Shown here one piece after another: positions 43,119 through 58,100 of a stretch of 64,000 nucleotides of DNA. How positions within the stretch are numbered: the stretch's first letter is position 1; every line of letters starts with the position of its first letter. The notes beneath the pieces are model-generated. The model saw nothing but the letters and a program-made list of their open reading frames with translations, ran no database searches and was not told the origin of the DNA. The position numbers were made by a program, and so were the translations under genes. The DNA is from Cymbomonas tetramitiformis (lineage: Eukaryota > Chlorophyta > Pyramimonadophyceae > Pyramimonadales > Pyramimonadaceae), in contig LGRX02034331.1 of assembly GCA_001247695.2 (NCBI GenBank), positions 109,598-173,597 on the forward strand, written 5' to 3'.

Positions 43119-46100
43119 CTGCAGGGCCCCGGCCGCGTTCCGGACTTAGCCTCGGGGAGAAGGAGCGCGCCACGTGGGAAACTCCAACTCGGCGCCGCCT
43201 CCGATCGCAGCCGTGGGATGGGCAATCGAATCTGGCGCGCCGCGCCTTCCGTAAGGCCCGGTGTAGATCGGGGCTCGACCACAGCGCCTCGGCGGGATTT
43301 TGGTGCGAGCATCCCGCCTCGTCGCATTTGTGTCGGCGGGCCTCCGTGGTCGCAGACTGACCCCGTTCACCTCAATCAGGCAGCGCGCGACTTCGGCATC
43401 GGGCGCCACCGCAAAGCGTCGAGAGGAGGAGAGCCGTGATTCAGTCCATACGATGCGCCGACGCCTCTGCCGCCACTCTTCCGCGAGAGATGACAAGGCG
43501 CGTGATGACGTGCACCGCCGAGTGGCCGCAGGCTCCGCAGCGCCACGCCTTGCTAGACAAGACATGCGCATCGACCGAGCGTGGTGCTGCACCCGACGAT
43601 TGCACACGTGGCAGTGGCAGGGAGGCACAGGAGCTGCGGGAGGGCGGAGGGTAGATAGCAGGGAGGCCCAGGAGCTGCGGGAGGGCGGAGGGTAGATAGC
43701 AGGGAGGCCCAGGAGCTACGGGGAGCGCACCCTCGCGGATGGCAGAGCAGGCTTGGAGAGCACGCCGGTGGCGGCGGCACGGGCCTGTTCGAGGTGGGCG
43801 GTGAGCTTGGCAATGGTGGCCTCCTTCTCGGTCACCTGAGCCTGCAGCCGCGTGTGCAGCAGCGGGTCGGAGTTGGCCAGCCCCGCCTCCAGGCTCGCGC
43901 GCACCTCTGTGCCTTCGCTTTTGAGCAGGCGCGACAGCTTCTGGTTCTGGGCCTGCAGCACGTTGACGCGCTTCTCCAGCTCCTCCACTCTCCCCTTGTC
44001 CTCTTCCTGCACCCCACACCCCCATCCAGGCCTCACGCCCCGGATGGCGACTTGGGGTGGAGACGCATATCGAAGCACAGAGGCGCGCAAGGCGAGGTTA
44101 CGAGGTGTGAAGCTCACAGCGCGAAGTGGTGGAGTGCTCGGTGCGGGGAGTGGGGGCAGACCTTAAGCATGGTGGTCTTGAACTCCTTGCGGTCAGCTCG
44201 CACCCTGGTGCTGCGCACGCTCCGGCGCTCCTTCGTCAGGTCCGCTGACAGCTGCTTCGCTGCGGTCTCGGAGCGGTTCAGCTCGTCCGTCACCTTCTCC
44301 AGTTCCCGCTCCTGCTCCTCGCCCCCGGTGCCCCCTGGATAGTGTCAGACCCGCGGAGCCAGCCTCCTTGCGCCATTTGCCTCGCGCAATCCTCGGCGTG
44401 AGCGGCGCGAGGCACACGCGCTGGGCAGCCAACCAATCAGCTTCGCAGGCGTCCTACCTTGCCCTCCAGCAGCTTCTTGCCGCGCGTCACTTCCTCCTTG
44501 GCTCGCTGCAGCTTGTCCTTCATCTCAGTCACCTGCTCCTGCATCGCTTGCGCCTGTGCCCTCGTCGCCAACCCCCCCAGGCCCTCACCATCATGCCCTA
44601 TCTGGCGCAGCGTCCGTGTGTGCAGCTCCGTTCCCTTGCTATCACATTCGTGGAGTCCTCGCGGATGCTGCCGGACCGAGGGGTGAGGACTCGTCGAGGG
44701 CTAAGCCGAAAACGTGTTCAGCAGCCCTGATTGGTATATCTGGGCGTTCGATCCTCGTGGATTTGTTGATCGGTCCATCTGAGTCGCCCATCTGCTTTTT
44801 GGTCGGTCCGGGGCGTTTACACTCAACACTTAACATACTTTGAGCTTAACACCCGAGGAGTCCTCACCCCTCTACCTGGCCCATGTTGGCGATGGCTCGG
44901 CGCGCTGGGGGAGCAGAGAGCGCTTGCTGTAGCGCAGGAAGCCCTACGGCTGGGCCCCGCACTCTGTGCCAATTCGCTCGCGTATGCCTCCTCCACGTGT
45001 GCACGAGTTTCTGCCCCTGATCGCTGCAGCTCGCTTGCTCGCTCGCGCCACATGCCCATCGCGCCCGCTGCATGTGCTCGCGCCACATGCCCATCGCGCC
45101 CGCTGCATATTCTCGCGTCACATGCCCGTCTCGGTGCTCGCGCCACATGCCCATCGCGCCCGCTGCATGTGCTCGCGCTACATGCCCATCACACTTACTG
45201 CAACTGCTCCCAATGAAGGCGGGTCTACCTGGGCGGCCTGGGCCTCGGTGGATTTAACGTAGGAGCCTTGGATGTCGTCGGTGGCATTGGCCTTCATGGT
45301 GTCGATCAAGCGCGCCTCCAGCTGCTTGATGGCCTCCTTCAGCTGCGCCAGCCTCTTGTCCTTGCCGTTCAGCTGCGTCTTCAGCTTCGCCACCAAGCTC
45401 TCCATGATCTTCGAGGGCCCCCGCACCTTCTCCCGCTCTATCTCCTGCACTAGCCGCTCGATCTCCGCCTCTTTTGACCGAACTTGCTCCTCCAATCGCG
45501 CCTGCGCCACACCAAGCCCACCCATCCCGCCTCGCGTCGCGCGCCTTCCCTCTCACTGCCGGCAAGTGGCTCTCACTGTCGGCAGCGTTCCACACCATCT
45601 GCACAGCGTCACATGCAGCCAAGAGCGCCGCTTGCCAGCGCGAGCCTTCAGACACACCCTTCCCCCCCGCTGCCTACGCACGCCGCGCTGCACGGATGGT
45701 CCACGGGTCCCCTCGTTCACCAGCTACGTCGGGAGCCCGGCGCTTTGCCGCGCCCTGTGGAGGAGCGCCCCCTGCAAGGGCCTGTTGACCCCTTCCTGAT
45801 GAGCATCACGGCCCGTGCATCCTAACTGCATCAGAGCCCCGGTGATGTCACGAGCTGCGGCGCCCCGCTCTCCTGCGGCCGGGTATCCAGCTTCGGTGCT
45901 GCCCTGCGCTGCCTCGCCTGAGACGGGAACCGGCGCCTCCCGCGGGTGCTCAGATCGCGCGCATCAAGCGCGCCACGCCCGCCCGCCCACCCGGTCCACG
46001 TGGCGGAGGTCCCTCCTTGGGCACCACGCACCTGAAGGAGGTCGTACTTGGCGCCGGCCTGCTCCAGCTGGTTGCGCAGCACCTCGATCTCCCCCTCGCG

Positions 46101-49100
46101 GTCGCTCAGCTGCGCGCAGAGGTCCTGGTATGTCTTGTCCAGCGCCAGCTTCTGCGAGGCGGAGGGCGAGGCCGGGGGGTCCGCCTTGTTGCTCCTCGTG
46201 GACGGCTGCCGGCTCGCCTGCATCATGGCGCTGAGGGACTCCTGCTTGGGATCGTTGTGCAGTGCCCCGTACAGCTCCTGAATGCCCGCGTTGTTCTTGG
46301 AGAAGAGCAGCTGCCGTCAGTCTCAGCCACCCCCCTCCCCCTTTCCCCGGTCATCTCGCCTCCCAGCTGCACCATGCGCCCGCATCACGCAGCCGTACGC
46401 GGCTGCGGCCTCTACCGCGCAGGGCACCGCAGGTCACCGCAGCAGCAGCAGTACGAGCCAGGGGCGCCGAGCTGCACCAACTTGACATCGGGCCTTAGAG
46501 GCTGCCGGCAAGCTGGCAGCAAGGACCGCTGCCAGTGGACTTGGTGGATGGTATCGCCACCGTCTCGGCTTGTGCAAGCCGGGGCTTAAGGAAACCGGGC
46601 TCTGTAAGGAGCTCTGTGAGGAGTGGCCGAGGCGCGTTCAAGAGTGCTCTCCAAAGGGGGTCACGGGGACAGGCAAACCTCATTCAGCCGCTCGATTTCC
46701 TCCATGTCCTTCTTCCGCTGCACCACATTGTCTTGCCGCACCTTTGCAAGGCTCTCCCGCACCTCCCGCACCTCCCTCTCCTTCTCCTCCACCTGCGCCA
46801 TCAGCCGCTTCATGGTCGCCTGTGCCACCGCCGTCACCTGCAAGTCCCGCCCACCCCCCCGGGCCATACCTTTTTCAAAACCCCCCTCCCTTCCTACTCG
46901 CGACGTTGCCAACGGGAGGATTCTTGGAGGCATCTCGGCCAATGCCTCACCGGATGGCACAGATGCAGCTGTGCACCCCGCCTGGGCACTGCAGGGGGCT
47001 GTCTGGAATTGAAAAACCTACCGATACCTCTCCGAGACGCCGGGGCGGAGGCAAAGGGCGCCCACGGGTTGATCGGAAACGCCCGCCACTGCGCCAATGA
47101 GAGTGGGTGCTCGTGCTCCTGGGCAGGACGGCCACACGGGCGGCTCACCTGCTCAATCGCGGAGTCCTCGGCAGAGGAGGTGCCCTTCTGCACCTCCAGG
47201 GTCCAAGCATTCAGCCGCTGCTCCAGGTCCAGCTTCTCTTGCCTGTGCGCCCGCTTGCCGGTAAGGCTTCCCACGCGTTGGGTAGCTCTGGACGATCTCC
47301 CTGCACGGCGCAGAGGTGCTGACAGGTAACGCCTCGAGGCGGGGTGAGGGACGCCCCCCATGGGGCGAGCACAGCCGAGTGATTGAGCGGTCGCGCTGTG
47401 ACAGAGGAGGGGGGGTGGGAAAAGGGGGCGGGCTCTGACTGGACGGCTTGGAGGACCTCCTTGGTGGCGAGGTGATCGAGGCGGGCCTGGTCGTAGTTGT
47501 GCTTCAGCTCCTGCTGCTCCAGCTTGAGGGATTTGATACTCTCTAACTGCTCCATGAGCAACTCTTGGTTATCCTCGATCGCCTCCGCCAGTTTCGGCTG
47601 GTCCATCGTGGCTAGCTTCCGCGACGTCAGCGACTCCACCGCCACTTTGCCTACGCCATCGCTCTGTGCCCGGCACACCACCAAATGCTCCCACCCCCAT
47701 CCCATCCGGCTTAGCAACACGTCGCACCTATCCAACCACAAGGGCTCACTCACTTGAGCCCCGCGGCTTCACCAGCCAATCAGAGCGGTGACAGCATCGA
47801 TGGCTCCAAGGGCTGGAGAGGGGTGGAGAGCTCGGGGCAGGGTAGAGTGGCCGGAAGGGTGAGGAACAGCAGCATGGGACTTGCATCGACGACGGCACAA
47901 GGGCACCCGAGGCCTGGCTTATGATGGGACCTCAGGGCGTGACGGGCGTGGGCACCTTGCCCTCCTCCGGGTTGAGAGCGCGCTTGGCTTCCAGGAGGTC
48001 AGCCTGCAGCTGCCGCATTCGGCGCGTCACCGTGTCGATCTTCTGCTCTGCCTCCACGCGCGCCCGCAGCGCCTCCTCCTCGATCCGTTGCACGTTCACC
48101 TCGCGCTCTTCGTCGACCTGTCCGCTCCCCCCCCCAACAGGCGCAAGATCCCCCTCTCTGCCGCAACTGACACAAACTGACGCACCCCACAGAGCGTGCT
48201 AAATCCCCACCGTGCAGACTGACGCACACCACAGAGCGTGCTAAATCCCCACCGTGCCCGGCAGCATCCCACGCCAGCTGCATGTGCCCTCCTCCAACAA
48301 CCCTGTTCTGAGCCGCTCTCAGCATATAGCATCCCCACTCTGTCTGACCAAATTGGCACGTCCAAGCATGAAGGATACCCCTCTCCCCACCTCCCCCTAA
48401 GCCCTCCCCCCAAACACACTTGAGAGACGTAAGGACCACCACTAAAGGCCCAACCACCGCATCAGGCCAATCACAACGAGAGCTTGGTCGGTGAATAACC
48501 ACTCACGCCATGCAACATGCACAGGACCGTGATTCGAAGCCCAATCATTTAGGCGAGTGAGGAATTTCCCCACACCCTTCACCCGTATCCACCCGGTGAG
48601 ACGCGGACCTAGCGGGCTGAAGGCTGAACACTGCCATACAAGCCGCACGGCACAAATGATGGGCACCCCAAGCAAGGCTGCCCGACCACCAATGCAGCAG
48701 CAAAGGTGCACTGGACGAAGGAAAGCGGCTGCATCCCCAGCACTTGCCTCCTCCCACAGAATACATAGCACCGCCGTCTCTGCATGTATGGCGAACACAG
48801 CCAGAGACGCGAGGAACAAACCCCCCAACCCCCCGCCAAATACGGGACACTCTGCAGTTTGAGGCAGCCCTGCACTACTTGCCACCTCATAGAAACGTGT
48901 GCCCTTGCCATCGCCCCAGTAGAACCAGTGGGGTCAAGCAGTGCCCGCTTCCGCTGGCAGAACTGCAGCAGATCAGAGAGCGGTGCTAGAGGCGTCTCGC
49001 GGGCGATCGAAGCCACACGGCGCCCTTCGATCAATCGTGCCAACACGAAAGCAGATCGTCCTGACCCCCTCCCTGCCACGCCGCGCTCTCCGGCCACTGT

Positions 49101-52100
49101 CCTCGGCGGGGGGCCTCAGGGGCCTCTCCGGTCTCTCGGCCCTCCCCGAGGGGCCGCACCTTGTGCAGGAAGTGGACTTGCTCGTTCAACATGTGAGCTT
49201 CCCGGAGCAGCTTGGACTCCGAGAGCCGCAGCTGCAGGATCTGCTCGCTGAGCTGCACGTTCTGGGCGAGCGCGTCCGGCACGTTGCTCTCCGCCAGGAG
49301 GCGCTTCACGTGCGCCGCCTGATCCACGCGCGCCTCCGCCGCCGCCAGCTGCTCGCGCAGGTCCGCCTTCTCCTCGCGCATCTGCGCCATCTCCCCCTGG
49401 AGGCCACGGTGACGCTCCCGGAGGTCCAGCAGCGCCTGGCTCCACTCCGCCGCCTTGCGAGACTCCACACGCCCACGCGCGGTGTGCTCGATCCGCTGCA
49501 GCGCCGACTCGTGCTCGCGCAGCACCCCGCGCACGTCCCGCTGCATGCCGAAGAACTGCGACTCCCGATCCGCCAGCCGCTTTGCCAATCGATCCCTGCC
49601 CACCTCCCCACCTCCCCCCGCCCCGCCCCCAAACCGTGCGAGAGTGAGCCTGTGAGGACTTGGGGGCACGGCCCTGCTCAGAGCGTCCGCGGACGTCGGA
49701 TCCAGTGAGAGCCGTCCACGGACGTCGGATCCAGTGAGAGTCTGAGGCAGTGCGAGAGAACTGCGTGAAGCACTGAGGTTCAAACTTCAACCTCCTCTAC
49801 CTTCGAGCGCGCCACCTGCTGGGCCATGCATCTCACCAATGTGAAGATCCAACGGCTCAGAACAGGTTGCGGCGTTTCCCCGAGCCTCAGATGGCGAGGC
49901 CAATTGCTGCGTTCCGCTCCCAGAGAATCATTTCTGTCAGGCGCACGCCCCAGCATGGCTTTCGTGTCGAGGGGATGCCCCCACACGGCGGCCGCTGGCA
50001 CTGGCATCTGCCTGGGTGGAGGCCGCAGGCCGCACTCAGACAGCTGGCGCCCGCGGCCGAGCCCTTAGCCCCGAGGGACCGGTGCGCGGGGTGAGGGCTG
50101 CTGGCTCGCAGCGGAAGGGGGCGCTGCGCGGGGTGAGGGCTGGTGGCTCGCAGCGGAAGGGGGCGCTGCGCGGGGTGAGGGCTGGTGGCTCGCAGCGGAA
50201 GGGGGCGCTGCGCGGGGTGAGGGCTGATGGCCCGCAGCGGAAGGGGGCGCTGTGCATGGCCAGGCAACACAACGGGAGGGCGGCAGGGGGAATGGAGACG
50301 GCGGGTAGCGTGGAATGCGTGTCACGAGCGGGCAGGGGCAGGGGGCATGGCAGAACCGGGAGGGTAGCAGGGGGGGGCTAGGCCAGGAGCAGCGGGAGGT
50401 GTGGAGGCGACGGCACCTCTCGCCCTCCGCACGGTCACGATGAGCCTCTGCCCGGGCTGTGGTGTGCTTCAGCTGCAGCTCCTTCGTACGCATCCGCAGC
50501 AGCTGCCATGCCATGCACCAGCCACCAGTCAGCAAGCCCTCTCTCCCCCGCCAGCACCGCAGCGGCCGGCTCCAGTGCTGTGAAAGTCCGCTCAAGAGCG
50601 GGCGTCAGGGCCGGCTCCAGTGCTGGGAAAGTCCGCTCAAGAGGGGGTGTCAGGGCCGGCTCCAGTGCTGTGAAAGTCTGCTCAAGAGGGCGCCAGGGCC
50701 GGCTCCAGGGCTGTGAAAGTCCGCTCAAGAGAGGCGCCAGGGCCGGCTCCAGTGCTGTGAAAGTCTGCTCAAGTGGGGGCGTCAGGGCTGGCTCCAGGGC
50801 TGTGAAAGTCCGCTCAAGTGGGGGCGTCAGGGCTGGCGTCCCCAGATGCATACTGACCCTGCAGTCAGAGGGCTGAGAGACACGCAAGGGGGAGCGGGCA
50901 CCTCTTCGTGCAGCTTGCCAATTTCAGCGTGGTGATCGCTAACCGCCTCCTGCACCCACCTCCGCATGAGTGAGAGGTGCTTTGTCCGGTTTACACTCTC
51001 GGAACTTGTTGGTTGTCACACGCCAAATCTGTTCGGAGAATTCAGTGGGAGGTGTCCCTTGTCGAGTAGTATGAAGTTTCAGGGGGAGTTTGTGTGTGTG
51101 TGTGAGGTGTCATCTTCAGTGCCTCAGGTATTTCAGGTATTTCACAGCGTCCGCAGAGGGGAAAGGGGAGGGGGCGTTGCCAGGCCTGCCTGGCACCAAC
51201 TCTGTTTCAGGAAGCTGAGTGGGTGGTGAGATACGCACGGCATCCGCGGGCTCGAAGAGGCCGACCCTCGGAAGAACAAGAGAGTATAGAGATAGATCAG
51301 AGGAGAGGCGCGAGGGGGCTAGGGGAGGGGGAGGGGCGCTCTGCATTTTCAAAGGCACACGGCGCATGACTAATGAGGCAGGACCAGTGGCCGCACCATC
51401 TTACGCATTGCCTCACGCAACCCGTTGAGCTCGAGGTTCCGCATGTGCTGGCTGGTCACCTGCGGAGGCAGACTCGGAAGGCGTGAGGCACAGCCGGGGA
51501 CCGGGCTCCCAAGAGCATGCCCGACGGGGACGGCTCGGTGCGACTGCTGCGAGACGCGAGCTGCCGGCGCGCACCCCCGCCGGGCGCGCCGCAAATGCAC
51601 ATGGTCTCGGACATCACCGCCGGAGAGGGCGCGGAAGGCCGGAGCGCGGCGGGCGCACCGTGCGGTGCAGCTGCGCCTCTGCCACGCCGGCGCGGTCGCG
51701 CTCCTTGTGCGCCTCGGCCTCGAGGGTCACGAGCCGCTGCTGCAGCTCCTGGGTCTGCAGCGCGTCCATCCGGTACCGCTCCAGAGTGACGCTGGTCGCC
51801 AGCCTGCGCAGGTGGTCCGTCTCCGCCTCCTGCAGCAGCACCCGTCGCCGCACCATCGCTTCTGACACAACCACCCCTTGCGGCACTGTGCATCCACCGG
51901 CATGAAGCGCGGAAGCATCGTGGCAGCGGAGGCATCCACCGGCATAAAGCGCGGAAGCATGGTGGCAGCGGAGGCATCGTGGGAGGCGCGGCGTGAGCGC
52001 ACATCTGGAGCGCGGAGCCTCCTCTCGGCGCCACCCAGCTCCCCTGGCATTGCCACCGAGCGCCATGCCGCACAGGCTACGACCAGGCCTCAGCTTGCCC

Positions 52101-55100
52101 ACGCGTGTAGCAGCCTTTGCCTCAGCAGCTTCCCAGAAGCCTCCTCGGACCACAACGGAGGTTCGGCAGTGTGGGGAGGGGGGACCTGTGCAGCATGAAG
52201 CTGCGAGGACATCTGGCTGAGCTGGCGGCCCATCTCCTTTAGCTCTTGCTCCAACTCCTTCTTAGCTTCCTCCAGGCGCTGGCGCTCCTTGGCGTCGTAG
52301 TCCGACTGCCGGTTGGCACTCTCGAGCTCCACCTGGCATGCGCTCCAACCGCCGCTCCCCCAACGCCGCCGTCCCCTTCTTTGTTCCATGCATGCCGGCC
52401 GAAAGGAGTCCGCAGTATGAGTGAGGGCAGCAGCCTTATATGCGACAAGGGGATCGTCGGCGCGGGTCCCACCTTGAGCTGGACATTGGCAGCCTTATAT
52501 GCGGCCAGGGGATCGTCGGCGCGAGTCTCCGCCTTCAGGGCCTGGTCGAGCTGGTGGGCGCGCTCCTTGTGGTGGGCGCACTCGTCCATCGCCGCCGTCA
52601 GCTCCACTTGCAGCCGATTCAGGTCCTCGGTGGCGTTCTCCGCCTTCAGCTCGCCCACCACTTGGTCCGTCCGCTCCACCATCAGCCGCTTGTATTTCAT
52701 CTGTCAGCCGCCCACGCCCGCCTCTAGCGCCCACGTTAGCTCTGCGCCGTTGCCCGATCGTGGCCCCGAGTACCGCGCCTCTCCCCATCCATAGCGTTAT
52801 CCCACCGCCCCTCTATCCCCGTATCTTTGTTCCAAATTGCAGACTCTCTCCTGCGCATGGATATCACGTAGCCACGTACATCAACTGTAACGCGTGGTAG
52901 ACACCTGCGTCGAATGAACCGCATCACGTACATCGGCTGTGGCGCGCAGTAGGCACCCGTCACTGTGCCTGCGTCGAATCGACCGCATCACGTACATCGG
53001 CTGCGGCGCGTGGCAGGTATCTGTCACTGTGCCCGCATCGAATCGACCGCATCGCATCTGCCCGCCACGGTGCGCCTCACGCCATTGTCCGCGCTTTGCT
53101 CGCAAGGTAATTGAGCTCGCGCGCTCGCAGCTGCGCTGTTTTTATATGAAACTTTATTTTCTTTTCTTTGTCGAGAAAAGTTGGGAAGGGGAATCGAACC
53201 GTCGACCTCCCGCTTTGATGATGGGCGCTCTACCACTGAGCTATTCCAACCAATTGATGTTATTCTTGCTGCATTTTTTTCTGATTTATATTATTTTTAC
53301 ATATTCTATAAATTTAACTATAGACGATCCGGTACCTCTTTCGAGCCCACTGGATCTATAATCGAGGTCGAGGGTATCGTGCGAAACACGTCCCGATAAC
53401 CGTCGTAAGTAGAAGTAGAGGAGGCAAGGGGCGCTGCGTGGATGGGATGCCGGGCGATGCGCGTGAACCACGCTTTTGGGCGATTTCCCAATTATTTCCC
53501 AGTTTTTTTTCACGGGGAGGTGGGGTGGGGAATTAGAAGCTGAGGGTTCAGACTGGCATCTCGGAGGGTGCACACCTGCATCTCCCGGAGCATTTCCTGG
53601 GTGCTGTCAAACATCTCCCGCGGCACGCACATGTCGATGTCCTGCTGAAGCAAGTCCACCTGCCACACCAGGAGTGCCGCGCGCGCCCACAACTTCACAC
53701 CGTGCATGCGCCGCCACCTCCAGGCCACACACTGCAGCCCTTGCCCTGCAGCCGGCGCCGCTTCGGATGGCAACCCCGCTTCCAAAAAGCCAGCGCCGCG
53801 CCATTCAGCACATCGTGGTGTTTCATGCACAGGGGCGCACCGCCGGGACGTGGCAGACCAGCTATCACCCACCAAAGATCCTCCGATCGCTTCAAGCAAA
53901 CCCCCCACTTTGCAAAGAGCCAATCGGGGCGTTTCTCATGATCCTGTTTTGTTCGACATGTTGTGTCCGAGCTTACGGATTTCCCCATAGCTCATCGCCT
54001 GTTTCAGGGCTGTTTGATCGTTCCTCGTAAGCCCTCCCCCCTCTGAGGACCCCATCGACTCCCCTGAGCCCTCATCACCTCTATCCTCCCGGCGCGGCAC
54101 CTATTAGGCCTGCAAGGCGTGCACAACGCACCCGGGTGTTCGCAGAGGTGGCTTGGCGTGAGAGCTCTCCCGTGCGCTCCTGAGTGATGGTAAGCAGCTC
54201 TTCCATGTCCTCCATCAGCTCCTGAGATCATGCCGCGCCGCCCGCGCCCCAGGCACCGCCCTCTGAGCGCGCCCCAGCAGTCACATGACGCGGGGACCGT
54301 CCACCTGGGAATCGCGCCACCTGCCATGCCCCCGCTGCGCCGCACACGGATCCGTGCCAGGTGGCACAACCTCGCTTCCCCTGCATCTGCGGGGCGCGTG
54401 ATGCTCTAAGCGATCCGCAAAGGCGGCGCACACAATGCCGCGAGGCGGCGCACCTGTTTAAGGGCGAGGTGCGCTCGCTCTGCCGTGGAAGTGGCGTTCA
54501 GCACGCGCTCCAGCCGCACCTCCTTCACCTGCTCCCCCCACATCCGACCCCAATAACGGAGGAGGATAGGCCTGAATCAAGGGAACCCCTGCGGGACGCC
54601 CCCCACTTGCCACAGGCGCCCTTCAGTCAAAAGCGGGGCTGCCTCGGGAGGGCTCGGTCACCGACCTGCACGAGCGTGAGCTTGTTGGTCACCCCGACGA
54701 GCTCGCGTTTGAGGTCGCTGTTGGTGCTCGCTTTGAGACGTTCCACGAGGCGCCGGTTCTCCTGCAGCTCCACCGCAGCCTCCTGCGCTAGGCCTTCGGC
54801 CTTCTGCAGCTTCTGGGCGAGCGTCTCACGCTCCGTTCGCCAGTCCGCGCGCAGGCGCACGTGCTCCCGGTACAGCAGGCCGCGCTGGTCCCCGGCCTGC
54901 TGCAGCAGCTCCTTGTACCTGGCCACCTCCGCCATAATCTTCTCCAGGCGCTCCTCCTGCCGCATCAGGCCAAACCCCAGCAAGCGCCCGCCGAATCGCC
55001 ACGACATCGCCAGGCGAGCACAGGCATCGCACACCGCATCACACCCCCCTGCACCGTGGGCGACCCTCCTTCACTCCCCCCTCCGCATAGCTGCACGCGC

Positions 55101-58100
55101 CATACTGCTACTTGGCTCGCCATCGCCAGCATGATCGTGGCAAAGCTGGGGTGGGGGGTTAGGGGTTGTCACAACCAGGCGCGGCGGGGGGCCTCGGGGA
55201 GATGTAGGCCAGAGCGAGATGAAAGAAAGCAGGCAAGGCGGGGATGCAGCAGAACGAGGTGGCGCATGGGAGATCAGGCGATGGCCGGGGAGGTCAGACA
55301 GGGGAGGCCGTGGGGCGCATGGGAGATCAGGCGATGGCCGGGGAGGTCAGACAGGGAGGCCGTGGGGCGCATGGGGAAAAGGCAGGCGAGAGATGGCAGG
55401 TGAAGGAAGGGAGGGCGAACGGAGGGTGCGGCAGGGGAGACAGGGGAGACGAGGACGGGCGAGAGGCGCACCTTCTTGCTCTGCTCTTGCAGGCACTCGA
55501 TGAGCTGCAGCTCGAGGGAGTGCTTGGTCATCACCTCCTCCTCCGTCAGCTCCACATTCGGCAGCCGCTCCTCAAGCATCGGGGCATCCCCGATGACCGT
55601 GACAGTGCTAGGCCTCTCGCCTGCAGTGCCCGCATCCAGCTCCGCCTACACACCATAACACCCCCACCACCTCCCCGGAGAGTCAGGAGAGGCCTCAGGC
55701 TCCCAGCTTGCCTTCCCTCACAGCTCTTGCTCTCCATAAAGACCCGAGAGAGCCCGCAGCCCGTCTCAACCGTGGGGCGGCTGGAGGGGTGGCAGCCACG
55801 AGCTCAAGGGAGGGGACAGCCAGATTCCTCGGGCTCTCACACATACCCTCTGGAGTAGCAGCACGGCTACTTTTGGGGGGGCGCGCCGTGAAGCGCGCCG
55901 CACTCATGGTTGCGCGAATGGAAGAGGCCGCGCATGCACCTTCAGTTTATCGCGCTCCGTGCGCAGCTGCTCCATCGCACTCGCCATTTCCTGCAGCGCT
56001 GCCACGCCCACCAGCCCGGCGCCCCCGCCGCCGCCGCCGCCGCCACCCTGATCTGCGCTCAGCCGCAAGCTCTCGCCACTGAGCCGCGTCACGCCGCCGA
56101 CCTCCGCGCCGCCCGCCAGAGGCGCCTGCTCCCCCAAACCCCCCTCCGATCCATCCATCGCAGTATCGTCAGTCGCCCTCCTCCATCTGTTGTAGCACTC
56201 TGGAGTCCTGTGGCTCAGATCAGTACCGTAGATCCAGACCCAACGGCAACAATGCAGCACATCCGATCAAAGAGTCATTCGCAAGGTCAGAGGGTGCTGT
56301 TTCTAGTGGTGATCCGGGAGCTAAAAGTCCATCAGCTCGGAGGACCCGTGAAGTGTAAGCTTTCGCATCATCATCCCAGAAGCGAAATGATTGGACCGTT
56401 GCTGCCGTGGCGTTTGGGTGCACACACCGATGATCCCTTTTTTAAATGAAGCGGCGACTTGCTTTTGAATGGGACCGACTGCGGAAATTCCAGAAACGTG
56501 TGCCCATGAGCGAATCAGAGCGCACAAAGTGCTTAGTCGCGCTGGGATATCGTGCGGGGTGCACCGTGGACGGGTCCCGCATGGCCTTCTCGAGGTCGGA
56601 GATGATCCGCTCGAGGCGGGGTCGCAGCGTGTCCTCTGCCGGCCGTGCCCCTAGGATACGCTCCAGCGCTTTCACCACCTGCAGCAACCACGGGGACGCT
56701 TGTGTCACTGGCCAGAACGCGTGGCGCAGCAAGGCCATTGGGGGAGGACAGGCCGGCCGTCAATCGGAACGCGTGAAGGAGCAGATATCCGCACGCAATA
56801 CATTTGTGTCATTGGCCAGTCCACAAGACGCTCCAAGTTAGAGGCTGCCACGCTCCACTGCCCACCTGTGAGGACAGCTTCTGGTTCTGTGCCGTGAGCT
56901 GCTCGTTCTCGCGGCGCGCTGTCACGATATTCTCCTGCGCCCGAGCAACCTCCTCACCTCACACGAGCTCGCACTCAACACGGCTGCCCCAAAGCATGGG
57001 ATGGACACTCCAAAGCTGTGACCAAATCGCTGATCCACATATGTGATCTGCAGTGCCGAGCCAGATCCACATCTGTGATCTACAGTGCCGAGCCGGATCC
57101 ACATCAGTGATCTACGCGAGACCCCCATCACTGGTACTCAGGGGTCCCGATCTAGGGAGTCACAACGGCGGGGCAGGCAAGGGCATGGGGCGCCTCGTGA
57201 CCCACCTGCATGACGGCGGAGTCCACCTGCGCCATGGAGAGCTTCTGCTGCATTTCTTTAAGTGCGCCGGTGTCCACTGCCTTGGTTCCCCCCGCCTTAT
57301 TCAGCAGCTCCGGCTGCTCCACCACCAGCTGCGCCAGCCGCTCCTGCAAACGCCGCCCTCCCAGCCCCGGGGGGGGCTTAGCAAGTGGCGCCGAGCTTCA
57401 GGCGTGTCTGATGAGCTCGCAGGTCAGCTTTGGCTTTGTGAGGTGGTCGAGCGGACTGGCCAGACCTGCAGATTTCGCACTTGGTCTTCGAGCTTGGACA
57501 CCACCTCCGAGTCACCCATGCCATCTGTGCCCCCACCTCTCCCATTCATACCATTGCCAGCATCAGCCAGAGCTCAGAGTCCCAAGTGAGGTGCAGCCAT
57601 CAAATCGTCATCCCAAAACACCAGTCTCAACGTCTCTCCCGGCCACCCGCATGACCCCAAATGGTGTGCGCATGTGTCATAGCATCACCCTGGACATGGT
57701 CATCCGGAGAAATCGCGCTGGACATGCTCACCCGGAGGAATGATCCTGCGCATGCTCATGCGGAGGGATCATCCTGGACATGCTCACCCGGAGGAATCAT
57801 CCTGCGCATGCTCATGCGGAGAAATCGCGCTGGACATATGTTCACTTACATATCCACACTTACACATCCACTTACAACATATGTTCACTTAGTTGGATTA
57901 AGTAGCTACAGCCACTCCCTTGGCCAGAACGCCAAGGGAATGGCGTTTCGAGGATGGCGTTTACCGCTCCTCGCCACAAGAAGCGAGGACCCAAAGATCC
58001 GCTTCGAGTGACCAAATCTGAGCGGGCAAGTTACCTAGCGCCCAAAATATGTCGTATGCAACATAATTTGGGCCTAGCATGCTGTGGATGTTCCTAATCT

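Noticed and set aside
48120..49159. Several minus frames of 100-160 codons between two CEP290 exons
   Set aside because: No coiled-coil pattern and no matching CEP290 segment. The flanking exons already join in phase, so this is intron sequence.
49789..49830. Small extra CEP290 exon (MAQQVARSK)
   Set aside because: The exons at 50,417 and 49,160 already join in phase without it.
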